Of a stretch of 64,000 bases of DNA, positions 48,100 to 58,065 are shown one piece after another (the first letter of the stretch is position 1; each line of letters opens with the position of its first letter). A model generated the notes under the pieces. The model ran no database searches and was not told the origin of the DNA. It saw only the letters and a list, made by a program, of their open reading frames with translations. Source of the stretch: a virus; the IMG/VR virus record IMGVR_UViG_3300032249_000925, positions 35,363 to 99,362 of that record; one strand, written 5' to 3'. The position numbers and the translations under genes are program-made.

Positions 48100-51000
48100 T
48101 TACCAACTAATAGTACCGCTGCCACTGGTAAAAGTATAAATTCTATAACCAGTTCTAGTATCAGTATCTAGTGTGTAGGTTAGTGTTCCTGTAACACTTA
48201 GTAGGTTACTAATAGTATTAGAGTATGCAATAATAACTACGCCTCTACCACCTGCAAGTCTACTACCACCGCCAGCACCACCACCTAATCCATCAGTTCC
48301 TGGAGCACCAGGACTAGCAGCATAAGAACCTATACCTCCGCCACCTAAACCACCACTACCTCGGTTAAAGTCAAAAGCGCTATATCCACTGCCACCGCCA
48401 CCGCCAGCATAATAAACACTAGTACCAGTAATACTAGAAGTTAGCCCATTACCGCCATTACCACCAGGAGTACCGCCAGCACCGTTACCACGAATTCCTT
48501 CTGCACCAGCGCCGCCACCACCACCGCCACCGCCTTCTCCAAATTGTGGACTACTGCCACCAGAGTAACCTTGTACAGTAGTTGTTTCACCTGCAATTGG
48601 TGTTATAGCAGGAGTATTACCGGCACTTCCAGGACCATTATAAGTAACTTGACCACCGCCACTACCGCCAGTGGTACTTGAACTACCATATTCACCTCCT
48701 GCACCACCACCAGTAGATACAATAGTATGAAACTGTGAGTCTTTACCTTTACGATTAGCTGCTATACTACTAGATGAACCGCCTTCACCCACAGTAACTT
48801 GATAGCTAGTACTTGCGCTAACAGTATAATTACCCTGCCTAAAACCGCCTGCTCCACCACCACCGGCAATATAATACAAATAATCTACAAGTTGATTTGA
48901 ACCGCTAGCACCTCCGCCACCAACTACTAAAAATTCTACACTAGTAGTTTGCGTAGGAGTTTGTGATAGCGGAACTGGTAAAGAGCCTTGATTAGGAAAT
49001 TCTCTAGAAGGTACAGTTGTAACTTTTGTTCTATTTATACCTTTAGTAATTCGTACGTCTTGAATATAACCATTAAACCAATAATTATTAAAACCTGTAT
49101 TAGAGCCACCACCAATACTTAAAACTTGATTAGCTGAATAGTTTCTAGTATCTGAGCCGCTGCCAACAGCTGTGCCATTTCTGTATATAGTAGTTGTTGA
49201 ACCACTTTTAACAATTGCAATATAGTACCAAGTTTCTGCTACAACAGTTGTACCAGTTTCTGCAGCAACTAAAACGCCGCTAGGCGCCTGATAATAAAAG
49301 TTTATTTTGCCGTCGCCATTGCCAGTTTGAATAAGCCATCCTCCAGCAACAGCACCGCCAACATAACCTGTTGACATAATTGTTTGATAACCAGCTAAAT
49401 TAGAGTAATATTGCCAAAACTCAATTGTAAAGTTACTAGTACCGAATTGTCCGGTATAATTAGCAGGTATTGTTAAACAGTCTGTGGAACCATCAAATTT
49501 TATGCTTGTTGGAGACCACTTGTATTGAACACTATTAACTTGTGCATTATCTTGTGTACTTATTACGTTCTGTGCACTAGCATCGTAAATTCCTGCGTTG
49601 GTGAAGTTGAGCAGGAGACTGGTGTTGGCGGCTGCAAAACTTGTATTGACGTTGGTCGTGCTTGAGTAGCTTGCTGCGCTGGCCGGTCCTGTCGTGGCTA
49701 ACGGTGCGAGCGTGGGTGGGGTGAATGCTCCGGTATAGACTGCCGTGCCTTCAACCATCCTAAAATTAGACAAATACCCTTTCAAATAATCAGCGGCCCC
49801 GCCAACGGTCCTTGCTCCAACTATTATTGACGCAGAAGCAACCCCAGCAGCATCAGTTGTTGACAGGCTATAACTAACGCCGTTTACATATCCAGTATGA
49901 ACACCAGCGGAACGAACTACAGCAACGTGGTACCAAGTGAAAGGACTAAGAGTTGCTGGGCCAAAATTGACAAAGCTAACACCATTCCACAAATACTGGA
50001 ATCTAGATGTATTTTGTAAAGTCACCAACGGGGATTGTGACGGTTGCGCTGTTCTAGCATCAAAAACGACCTGAAATCCCGTCACATCTGTAAAATAAAC
50101 CCACGTCTCAATCGTAAAGTCTAAACTGCCAACCCCTAACGCCGCATTACTGGCCGCACTCAAATAATCCGTACTACCATTAAAGTATCCGCTGCCACCA
50201 TGCAGCACAGGGGTATACGCGTCTGCAGGAAAAAATGGTTGAAATGTTTGAACTTGAGGAGTGTTGGTAGGAGTAAGTGTAAAATTGTTACTGCTGTTGT
50301 CTCGAAATCTGTTGCTTTGGCAAGTTAATAAAGTTGTATTAGCAATTGGTGTTAATGGCGTTGTAGAAGGAGTAAAATTAGAAGTATAAGTTGCAGAATT
50401 AACAATTCTTAGGTTGCTGATATACCCTAGCCAAGACGAAGTTGCTGGATTTGATTCTTCTCTGCCAATATAAAGATTATTTCCACCACTACCAGCAGCC
50501 CATGTTAAACTACTAAATGTTCCAGTAGCACTTAATACACCGTTAACATAAATTTTTAAATTATTAGAACCTGATCCGTTAAATACTGCTGCAATATGAG
50601 ACCAAGTATTTACTTTAACTGCAGTAGAAGAAGTTACTGCATTTTGTCCGCCTGAAGAGTACGAATATACTTTTGGTAATCCGTTATCAACTCCAAAATT
50701 AAAATATGTAGATCCAAGACCAAGAATGCAAGGAAATGTATATGTAAGACTTCCTGCTCTAAGGCTAGTTGGATATACCCATGCTTCAATAGTTAGGACT
50801 GCTCCAGCGGTGATTAAAGGAGTTATTGGTCCTGGCGTAGAACCAATTTGAATATAATCTCCACTGCCATTAAAGTAGTTACTCCACTGACCATTAGGCC
50901 AATACGGAGTGCGCGAACCTTGTGTTGGTGTGCCGTTTCGAGCAATTGAAAAGTTATTGGTGCTGCTATCTAAAAATGTGTTATTTTGTTGAGTAGTTAA

Positions 51001-51729
51001 ATTAGTAGTTTTTAATAGTAGTGACACTTTATTAAAATAATAATCGCCCGCTGAAATATTAACACTAAAAACTTTAGGTGTAAGTTGATTTTCTAGATCA
51101 GTGGCATTAATAGTAAATGTATAAGTAGTATCATCCAATAAACTACCTACGCTCCCACTTAGTAATCCACCACTAGTAAGCGTTAAACCTGTAGGCAGCG
51201 TGCTGCCACTAGCAACAGAATAAACTACTGTACTATCACTAGTAGCTTGAAGCTGAATATTAACATTAATACCTGTAGAAAGTGGACTTGTAGTACTCCA
51301 AGTGGGACTTTGGCTGTAGCTTAGTGCACCTACTTTAATAGCTACACTACCATCAATTAACACTAAATATAAAACATAACTACCACCACTAAGTGGTGGT
51401 AGCTGTGCACGAACTTCTGTGCTGCTAATAAAAGTTACACTGCTAGCATAGCTATTGTTTACTAATACTTGGCAACCACTAGTAAATCCAGTACCAGTAA
51501 TTTTAATATAGCCGCCAGTAGAATCTAAAGAATTAGCACCTGTAGCTGTATAACTACTGTCTGTTATAGTTATACCAGTAATTTTTGGTATACCTGCACC
51601 AGTACTAATATCGCTTTGAGCTTTAATAATATCAGCATTTAAGTTAATAAAATTATTATCTACTTCTGTATTAGTTAGTGGCCTATTTAAAGCAGTGGCT
51701 CCTGTTTCTCTAGTTACAATTATTGCCAT
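48100..51729 (-). CDS. Receptor-binding tail fibre: anchor, IPT/TIG, Ig, LamG x3, polyglycine, 1209 aa
   Basis: Domains in order: anchor (1-35), IPT/TIG (45-135, GGYIKITGTGFTSGCQVLVN), Ig-like He_PIG (140-228, STLPTGLTLTSGGLLSGS), three LamG/concanavalin-like domains (about 232-460, 470-700, 710-905, each with YFNGS-type and TIExWVY motifs), then a glycine-rich region (930-1150) with GGGG blocks as in polyglycine-II receptor-binding tips. It likely binds surface glycans. GC-rich patches near 49600-50200 suggest recent exchange of LamG modules. Confidence 0.82.
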   Translation of the reverse strand: MAIIVTRETGATALNRPLTNTEVDNNFINLNADIIKAQSDISTGAGIPKITGITITDSSYTATGANSLDSTGGYIKITGTGFTSGCQVLVNNSYASSVTFISSTEVRAQLPPLSGGSYVLYLVLIDGSVAIKVGALSYSQSPTWSTTSPLSTGINVNIQLQATSDSTVVYSVASGSTLPTGLTLTSGGLLSGSVGSLLDDTTYTFTINATDLENQLTPKVFSVNISAGDYYFNKVSLLLKTTNLTTQQNNTFLDSSTNNFSIARNGTPTQGSRTPYWPNGQWSNYFNGSGDYIQIGSTPGPITPLITAGAVLTIEAWVYPTSLRAGSLTYTFPCILGLGSTYFNFGVDNGLPKVYSYSSGGQNAVTSSTAVKVNTWSHIAAVFNGSGSNNLKIYVNGVLSATGTFSSLTWAAGSGGNNLYIGREESNPATSSWLGYISNLRIVNSATYTSNFTPSTTPLTPIANTTLLTCQSNRFRDNSSNNFTLTPTNTPQVQTFQPFFPADAYTPVLHGGSGYFNGSTDYLSAASNAALGVGSLDFTIETWVYFTDVTGFQVVFDARTAQPSQSPLVTLQNTSRFQYLWNGVSFVNFGPATLSPFTWYHVAVVRSAGVHTGYVNGVSYSLSTTDAAGVASASIIVGARTVGGAADYLKGYLSNFRMVEGTAVYTGAFTPPTLAPLATTGPASAASYSSTTNVNTSFAAANTSLLLNFTNAGIYDASAQNVISTQDNAQVNSVQYKWSPTSIKFDGSTDCLTIPANYTGQFGTSNFTIEFWQYYSNLAGYQTIMSTGYVGGAVAGGWLIQTGNGDGKINFYYQAPSGVLVAAETGTTVVAETWYYIAIVKSGSTTTIYRNGTAVGSGSDTRNYSANQVLSIGGGSNTGFNNYWFNGYIQDVRITKGINRTKVTTVPSREFPNQGSLPVPLSQTPTQTTSVEFLVVGGGGASGSNQLVDYLYYIAGGGGAGGFRQGNYTVSASTSYQVTVGEGGSSSSIAANRKGKDSQFHTIVSTGGGAGGEYGSSSTTGGSGGGQVTYNGPGSAGNTPAITPIAGETTTVQGYSGGSSPQFGEGGGGGGGGAGAEGIRGNGAGGTPGGNGGNGLTSSITGTSVYYAGGGGGSGYSAFDFNRGSGGLGGGGIGSYAASPGAPGTDGLGGGAGGGSRLAGGRGVVIIAYSNTISNLLSVTGTLTYTLDTDTRTGYRIYTFTSGSGTISW

Positions 51730-51795
51730 ATTAAAATCCTATATAGGCTTAAACTACTATTTTATTTAAAATACTATGGTTAATAGACTGCACTA

Positions 51796-54447
51796 TTACC
51801 TTGTTTGAAATGCTAAAGTTGGTGTTGTAATAGTGCGGGCTACGCCTCTAGTTATGCGAAGATCTTGGATGTAACCGTTTGTGTTATAACTGGTATCCCA
51901 ACCATAAGCAGTACTTATTCCCCCAATGGCAATTGGGCTTGAAGATGCCGTAATTGTTGGGGTTCCCTGAGCTTGCTGAACCCCGTTTATATAAATTTTT
52001 GTATTGTTTGTTGCAGTGCCAGACCTTACTACAGCAACATAATACCAAGTTCCAGTGGAAGTTATTACATTTCCAGTTGAAATAGTACTAAGTCCAACGC
52101 CGGCCCACAAAAACCTAATTGCTTGATTAAATTGAAAAATGGACCAACCTGCGCCAGTTGACCCATTCCAGTTTGTTTTGCCAACAATAAAAGCAAAACC
52201 AGGATCGCCGGGTCCGGTTGGCGTTAACGTGTTTGTATTAAACCAAAACTCAATCGTAAAGTCACCAGACGCCAAATCAAGCGCAACATTACTTGGGGCG
52301 TATAATAAATCCCCAGTCCCGTCAAATTTCACACTACTTAGCGGCCACTGTTTAATTGTGGTGTCGGTCTTAGCATCTGCAACCGTAATAAAATCGTTCT
52401 GCACGGCGGCGTCGTAGATTCCTGCGTTGGTCATGTTGAGCAGGAGACTGGTGTTTGTGACTGCCGTTACTGGTGCGGTTGGGACGGTAAGAGTTGTCAG
52501 CGTTGGATCGTAGACTGCGGTTCCTTTTACAACCCTAAAATTGCTCATGTACCCATTTAAATATCCGGCGGCGCTTCCAAAATATCTGTTAATAAATGCG
52601 CTTGAAAAGTCTGCCGTACTACTAAATGAGGCATTGGTTCCAACCCTAGAGCCGTTTACAAACATTGAAACAGTTGAGCCGCTTCTAACGCAAACAACGT
52701 GGTTCCACTGGTTATTTGGCAAAACTGTTGTGGCTGTTGTAATAATTGCGGAACCTACAAAAAGGCATAGACCCCTGTTTGAACCACTTGATTCGTAAAA
52801 TATAGAAGCTGGAGAGGTGTTAAAAAGACTTGGGTTGGATGCGCCACTTGCAAACGCACCGCTATACACCCAAAACTCAATTGTGAAATCAGCCGTTAAA
52901 GTTAATACCGAACTTGCGGGCAGAGTCAAATAATCCGTACTACCATTAAAGTACCCGCTCCCACCATACAGCGCAGTGGTGTACGATGCCGTTGGGGAGA
53001 ACGGTTGGAATGCTTGGACGGTTGGGGTTCCGTTTACTGTGAGCGCGAAATTGTTGGTGCTGTTGTCGCAAAAACGGTTGGATTGACAAGTGAGTAGTGA
53101 TGTATTGGTAATTGCTGTTAGCGGAGTTGTTGGCGGAGTAAATGCCGTAGTGTAGACAGCAGTACCTTTTACGTATCTAAAGTTACTAATATATCCGTTC
53201 CACAATCCATAGACAGCATGCGAATACGAACCTATAGTTGGAGTATAAGAGACGTTTGTTAAATCTGTGGTATTACTAGTCGGCGTTCCAGAAACGCCAT
53301 TTACAAAAACACGAACAATTCCGCTTAATCTAGTAACAGCAATATGATACCAAGTATTTGTGTTGATAGCTGTTGAGTTACCAATTCCTGTGCCAGCTCC
53401 ACCTGAAGTTGCTGTAAAACCAACTCCAGTAGGTCCAAAATTAAGAACAAAATAGTTGTGACCACTTGCTGATTGAGAATAAATCCAGTTACCTTGAGCA
53501 ACATTATGTGCTATAACATAAATCCAACACTCTACAGTAAAATCACTAGTGCCCGGGGCAAACGCTGTATTTGGAGAAAGCTGAAAATAACTACTGCCAT
53601 TTAAATAATTACTCCACTGCCCAACAGGCCAATACGGAGTGATTGAACCCTGCGTCGGTGTGCCGTTGCGCGCGATAGTAAAATTGTTTGTTGAAGAATC
53701 TAAAAACGTGTTGTTTTGTTGACCATTAGTGCTGCCTGTATTTAACAACAATGAAACATAGGAAAAGTAGGGGTCTTTAACAGTAATAGTAATACTAAAT
53801 GTTCTAGGACTGTCTTGATTTTCTAAGTCGACGGCATTAATGGTAAAATTATATGTAGTGTCTACTGTCGGCTCAGTAACAGTACCTGACAACAGCCCGC
53901 TGTTACTTAAACTTAAACCAGTCGGCAGCGTACTACCAGCAGCTAAAGAATAAGTTATAGTGGTGTCGCTGACAGCAGCCAACTGTATGTTAATAGTTAT
54001 ACCACTAGTGCCAAGAGTGCTGCTAGTAGTCCAAGTTGGTGTAGCACTAAAAGTTATGCCGTTAACACGAATAGCTACGCTGCCGTCTGTGGCTACTACA
54101 TACACAACATAAGTACCAGCTGCAGTAGCTGGTACTTGTGCTCGTAATTCAGTGCTGCTAACAAAACTAACACTAGTTGCAGCTACAGTTCCTATTAATA
54201 CCTGACTGCCACTAGTAAACCCTGTGCCTGTAATCTTAATATAACCACCGCTAGTAGTTACTGCGGTATCATCTAGTACTGCATAGCTGCTATCAGTTAC
54301 AACTATACCAGTAATTTTAGGTACAGTAATAGCGCTAATAGCACTAATAGCAGCATCAAGATTAATAAAGTTATTATCAAGTTCGCTAATAGTTAGAGGA
54401 CGACTAACAGCGCTCGCCCCAGTATCTCTTGTGACAATAGTTGCCAT
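51796..54447 (-). CDS. Receptor-binding tail fibre paralogue: anchor, IPT/TIG, Ig, LamG x3, 883 aa
   Basis: Same order as the 48100 protein (anchor, IPT/TIG with GGYIKITGTGFTSGSQVLIG, He_PIG with STLPTGLSLSNSGLLSG, three LamG domains) but it ends after the third LamG (ITRGVARTI), without the polyglycine region. The N-terminal 230 residues are closely similar between the two, the LamG parts less so. The pair arose by duplication; they may offer alternative receptor specificities. Confidence 0.82.
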   Translation of the reverse strand: MATIVTRDTGASAVSRPLTISELDNNFINLDAAISAISAITVPKITGIVVTDSSYAVLDDTAVTTSGGYIKITGTGFTSGSQVLIGTVAATSVSFVSSTELRAQVPATAAGTYVVYVVATDGSVAIRVNGITFSATPTWTTSSTLGTSGITINIQLAAVSDTTITYSLAAGSTLPTGLSLSNSGLLSGTVTEPTVDTTYNFTINAVDLENQDSPRTFSITITVKDPYFSYVSLLLNTGSTNGQQNNTFLDSSTNNFTIARNGTPTQGSITPYWPVGQWSNYLNGSSYFQLSPNTAFAPGTSDFTVECWIYVIAHNVAQGNWIYSQSASGHNYFVLNFGPTGVGFTATSGGAGTGIGNSTAINTNTWYHIAVTRLSGIVRVFVNGVSGTPTSNTTDLTNVSYTPTIGSYSHAVYGLWNGYISNFRYVKGTAVYTTAFTPPTTPLTAITNTSLLTCQSNRFCDNSTNNFALTVNGTPTVQAFQPFSPTASYTTALYGGSGYFNGSTDYLTLPASSVLTLTADFTIEFWVYSGAFASGASNPSLFNTSPASIFYESSGSNRGLCLFVGSAIITTATTVLPNNQWNHVVCVRSGSTVSMFVNGSRVGTNASFSSTADFSSAFINRYFGSAAGYLNGYMSNFRVVKGTAVYDPTLTTLTVPTAPVTAVTNTSLLLNMTNAGIYDAAVQNDFITVADAKTDTTIKQWPLSSVKFDGTGDLLYAPSNVALDLASGDFTIEFWFNTNTLTPTGPGDPGFAFIVGKTNWNGSTGAGWSIFQFNQAIRFLWAGVGLSTISTGNVITSTGTWYYVAVVRSGTATNNTKIYINGVQQAQGTPTITASSSPIAIGGISTAYGWDTSYNTNGYIQDLRITRGVARTITTPTLAFQTR

Positions 54448-54466
54448 AATCGCCCACTAATTAAAT

Positions 54467-54919
54467 TTAAGCTACTGTAACCTTCCAGGTAACTACTAGT
54501 GTATCTAATGCACCTTTATTAATAACTGCAAATACTGTGCGGCAAAGCATAGCTCCAGCACTACTTGCATTAAACAGACCAGCTTCAGTAAGTGGTCCAC
54601 TACCACTACCAGGAGCAAATGTAGCAACATATTGAACTGTGTCATTTGTTACTGCTGTAGTAGTAATAGAAGTACTGTCTAAAGCTACTCTAGCTAGTTC
54701 ACTGCCTAAAATAGCATCTGGTTTAAGAGCTGTAGCTGTTCCCTGACCTACTGCCATATGGCTCATTGCAGTTGAGCTGCTGTCTTTAATTCTGCTAGCA
54801 ATATAAGCTAAGCCATTATTTACTACTAAATTTTCTTCTTTTCTTAGTGTAACATTGCCTTGGGAATCTATTAGTTTTAGTTCTAATGTGCCCTTGGCTT
54901 TTAATAAATCATTTAACAT
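54467..54919 (-). CDS. Small tail-associated protein, 150 aa
   Basis: LKAKGTLELKLIDSQGNVTL and NLVVNNGLAYIASRI begin a beta-rich protein with HMAVGQGTATAL and GPLTEAGLFN, motifs common to small structural proteins in aquatic tailed phages. AAAGGA precedes ATG 54919. Likely a fibre-attachment or baseplate protein. Confidence 0.7.
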   Translation of the reverse strand: MLNDLLKAKGTLELKLIDSQGNVTLRKEENLVVNNGLAYIASRIKDSSSTAMSHMAVGQGTATALKPDAILGSELARVALDSTSITTTAVTNDTVQYVATFAPGSGSGPLTEAGLFNASSAGAMLCRTVFAVINKGALDTLVVTWKVTVA

Positions 54920-54945
54920 TTTAAATCCTTTTTAAAATAATTAGG

Positions 54946-57900
54946 TTAACCAGCAATAATTTCAATGCCAGAATACCTTGCGCTTACATAACCACTACTT
55001 AAATATCTTATACCGCTTGCATAAGCATCTGAATTAATTACAGCATAAGAAACAATATTACTTAAATCTGTAAATAGAACGCTAGACTGTGTAATTACTA
55101 TGCCTGCATAATCTTCTACAGCATAGTCTTCAAGTGCATAGTCTTGTTGTCTAAAAGTTATATTTTCTTGTACAAAAGATACTTGATCTTCTAAAGCTTT
55201 AATTTTTGATGATAAGAATTTATCATAGCTAAAAAGCTCTGTGCTAGTAAAACTATCGGCGAATTCAGTACTGTACACAAAACCTAATATATCTTGAATT
55301 ATACCTTGGTCTGCTAAATTAAAATATGCGCTGTATATTAAACTTGTACCCCCAATACCATCAGTGCTATCTATTAGTGCCTTATTAATACTAACGTACT
55401 CATCATCACCTAAAGTAGCTGTGCCGTAATAATCGTCTGTGATATTTATGGTATCAAACAGATCTTTAACACGTGTAATATCAAGGGTTTCTATAATAGA
55501 AGCATAGCTATTAATATTAACAGTATTATAGTTAAATGTTATACCAGCATAATCTTCTATGGCATAGTCTTCAAGTGCATAATCTTGTTGTCTAAAGTTT
55601 ATAGCTTCTTTTACAAGTGATATTTGTTCTATAAAGTTTTTAATATCTTTTGCTTCTAGTTTAATATAGGTAAAAAACTCTGAGCTAGTAAAACTATCGG
55701 CGAATTCAGTACTGTACACAAAACCTAATATATCTTGAATTATACCTTGATCCGCTAAATTAAAATATGCGCTGTATATTAAACTTGTACCCCCAATACT
55801 ACTAGTATCTATAATAACGTTATTGATACTAGCATATGCACTGTCTGCAACAACTAAAGTATCAAATAAGTCGTCTTTAACACGTGTAATATCAAGAGTT
55901 TCTATAATAGAAGCATAGGTAGTAATATTAACATTATTATAGTTAAAAACTATACCTAAATAATCATCTTTAATATAATCGCTTAAAAAGTAATTTTGCT
56001 TATTAAGCTTAAATTTAGTAGTTTCAAGATTATTTGCTAACAATAGCTCTTTAATAAGTTTTCTTGTTCCCTTAAACTGATGATCGTATACAAAATCCTC
56101 TGTGGCAATTAAGCTATCTTGTAAGTTAGTTGTAACAAATGCAGATAAAATTTCACTAGAATTTATTAAGTCAATTAAGGTATTACCAACTAAAACTGAA
56201 AATACTTCTTGTTGTGAGTTAATTGTCTCCAACAATACTTTATAGGGAGTTAATGGATTAGTATCTTGAACATTGCTTAATGTATCCTGTAGATTAGCAC
56301 TAGATAAAAAGCCTAAATCATCACTAGTAATTGCTAAGTCTAGTAAAACATTAAATATATCATAAACCATTGTTGTGCTTATGATGCCATCAGTACTGTC
56401 TATTAGTGCCTTATTAATACTAACGTATTCATCGTCGCCTAAAGTAGCCGCACCGTAATAATCGTCTGTGATATTTACAGTAGTAAACAGATCTTTAACG
56501 CGTATAATTTTAAAATCGTCAGTAATTATGCTATTTTCATCTGGAGCATATACGCGTATATAATTTTCTATTATTTCTGTAGCACTATACAGTTGAGGGT
56601 CGAGAATCTTTTCTACTCTAGTAAATAAGTTATCTAATAAAAAATAATTACTAGTAGCTGGTTTTTCATACTGTTTATAAGTTTTTTCATCCGGCAATAA
56701 TTGCTCTGGATCGTTTTCACGTTTATATAAAAAGTAAGGATCTGACTCTATTATACTAGTATTTTCAAGAGGTACATTAAGTAGGTACTTAATAATACTT
56801 ACATCACTAGCTAAATATCTATCATCATCTAGTTTAGTGTCAACAAAGAATTTTATAGGATCTAATGTTATGCCTATGTCTTGTAGTACTAAACCTATAT
56901 TAAAATAAATTGGTTCGTCTGTAACTTTATTAGAATCACTAATAGTTATTTTAAATAGTAGTTCTACTAAATCTGTATTATTTATTAGGTCTAGATCAAC
57001 AAACTTATTAAGATAATTTATAATAAAATCGTCAGTTGCTGTAGAATCTACTAATACACTATCAATATTAAAATAGTAATCACTATCGTTAAAAGCAATA
57101 AGATCTCTTACGTCTTTATTAACATTAGCATACTGATCATCATCTATATTACTTATGCCGTAAAAATCATCAGTAGTATAGAAAGAATCATAAAAGTTAT
57201 AGATAAATGTAAATGCTGGATCTGCAGTAACAGTTACGCTATCTAGTAAAACTTTATTAAAGTCTACAAAATTAAACTCAGTAGTTAAAACGTTATCTTC
57301 AGCAAGTTTAATAAATAACAATTCATTAAAATCACTTTGACTAACTGTTTCACTTCTAGGTTTTCTTACTAGAAAGCTAATTAGATCTAAGTTTTTTAAG
57401 TTAGTTAGTTCATTAACCGGTTTGCGTATTAATAAACTAAATACAGAATCAGTGTTAACAGTGTCTAGTCTTTCTAATAAGTATTCTAATAATACTTCGT
57501 CATTAACTAAATACTTGTCTGTAAAATCGCGTTTCCAAGTAAATCTAATATAGTCACTATCAGTAATTACTTTGTCTAATTTAACAAGTTGAGGTTTTGT
57601 TATTATCTTATCAATAGGACCAATTGGATCTATATAACTAGTATAAATTGCTAGTTTAAATTCAGGGTCATCAATATAACTAGTATCTTGATACTCACGT
57701 TTATAATCTATAGATAGTAAAATACTTTCTGTTACTTTTGGACTGTCTTGTAGCTGTTTAAGTATAAATAGTGACTGTACAACACTAATAAACTGATCTT
57801 CAAAAAATCGTCGAAATACTCCTAGTAAAGGCGTTACTATAGTACTTTCAACGCCAGGAATTACTACATTAAGATTGCCTTCTGGAACTTTAGTAGTAAA

Positions 57901-58053
57901 ACCATTTTCGCTATAAGTAACTACTGCAAAAGGTAAAGTATAGTTACTAACTGTACCAGGAATAATAGTACCATTACTACTAATTTGTGGAATAGATACA
58001 CCAACACTAACTCCTGGAATAGTATAACTTGTAGTTATTGGTGTAGTTGCCAT
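54946..58053 (-). CDS. Large repetitive tail fibre protein, 1035 aa
   Basis: The N-terminus (IPGVSVGVSIPQI) is followed from residue 85 by Asp-rich repeats of about 90-150 residues with units like TDDYYGTATLGDDEYVSINK, DYALEDYAIEDYAGI and LDITRVKDLFDT. Alternating hydrophobic and Asp/Ser/Thr residues suggest a long beta-fibre, perhaps Ca-binding. Near-identical DNA blocks within the gene show recent intragenic duplication. No enzymatic domain seen. Confidence 0.78.
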   Translation of the reverse strand: MATTPITTSYTIPGVSVGVSIPQISSNGTIIPGTVSNYTLPFAVVTYSENGFTTKVPEGNLNVVIPGVESTIVTPLLGVFRRFFEDQFISVVQSLFILKQLQDSPKVTESILLSIDYKREYQDTSYIDDPEFKLAIYTSYIDPIGPIDKIITKPQLVKLDKVITDSDYIRFTWKRDFTDKYLVNDEVLLEYLLERLDTVNTDSVFSLLIRKPVNELTNLKNLDLISFLVRKPRSETVSQSDFNELLFIKLAEDNVLTTEFNFVDFNKVLLDSVTVTADPAFTFIYNFYDSFYTTDDFYGISNIDDDQYANVNKDVRDLIAFNDSDYYFNIDSVLVDSTATDDFIINYLNKFVDLDLINNTDLVELLFKITISDSNKVTDEPIYFNIGLVLQDIGITLDPIKFFVDTKLDDDRYLASDVSIIKYLLNVPLENTSIIESDPYFLYKRENDPEQLLPDEKTYKQYEKPATSNYFLLDNLFTRVEKILDPQLYSATEIIENYIRVYAPDENSIITDDFKIIRVKDLFTTVNITDDYYGAATLGDDEYVSINKALIDSTDGIISTTMVYDIFNVLLDLAITSDDLGFLSSANLQDTLSNVQDTNPLTPYKVLLETINSQQEVFSVLVGNTLIDLINSSEILSAFVTTNLQDSLIATEDFVYDHQFKGTRKLIKELLLANNLETTKFKLNKQNYFLSDYIKDDYLGIVFNYNNVNITTYASIIETLDITRVKDDLFDTLVVADSAYASINNVIIDTSSIGGTSLIYSAYFNLADQGIIQDILGFVYSTEFADSFTSSEFFTYIKLEAKDIKNFIEQISLVKEAINFRQQDYALEDYAIEDYAGITFNYNTVNINSYASIIETLDITRVKDLFDTINITDDYYGTATLGDDEYVSINKALIDSTDGIGGTSLIYSAYFNLADQGIIQDILGFVYSTEFADSFTSTELFSYDKFLSSKIKALEDQVSFVQENITFRQQDYALEDYAVEDYAGIVITQSSVLFTDLSNIVSYAVINSDAYASGIRYLSSGYVSARYSGIEIIAG
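55243..55358. repeat. Intragenic direct repeat A, copy 1
   Basis: A 116-bp block nearly identical to 55684-55799, with two mismatches by my reading. Both encode the same segment of the fibre (SAYFNLADQGIIQDILGFVY and flanks). Confidence 0.85.
55359..55470. repeat. Intragenic direct repeat B, copy 1
   Basis: A 112-bp block similar to 56388-56499, encoding the TLGDDEYVSINKALIDSTDGI segment. Differences are scattered and mostly silent. Confidence 0.8.
55684..55799. repeat. Intragenic direct repeat A, copy 2
   Basis: Second copy of the 116-bp block at 55243-55358, 441 bp away, in the same frame (147 codons apart). Confidence 0.85.
56388..56499. repeat. Intragenic direct repeat B, copy 2
   Basis: Second copy of block B, 1029 bp from copy 1 and in the same frame (343 codons). 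Confidence 0.8.
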
Positions 58054-58065
58054 AAAACTCTCTTA

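Noticed and set aside
54946-58053. CRISPR-like repeats
   Set aside because: Repeats are long, in frame, few, and lie within one coding gene; there are no short unique spacers.
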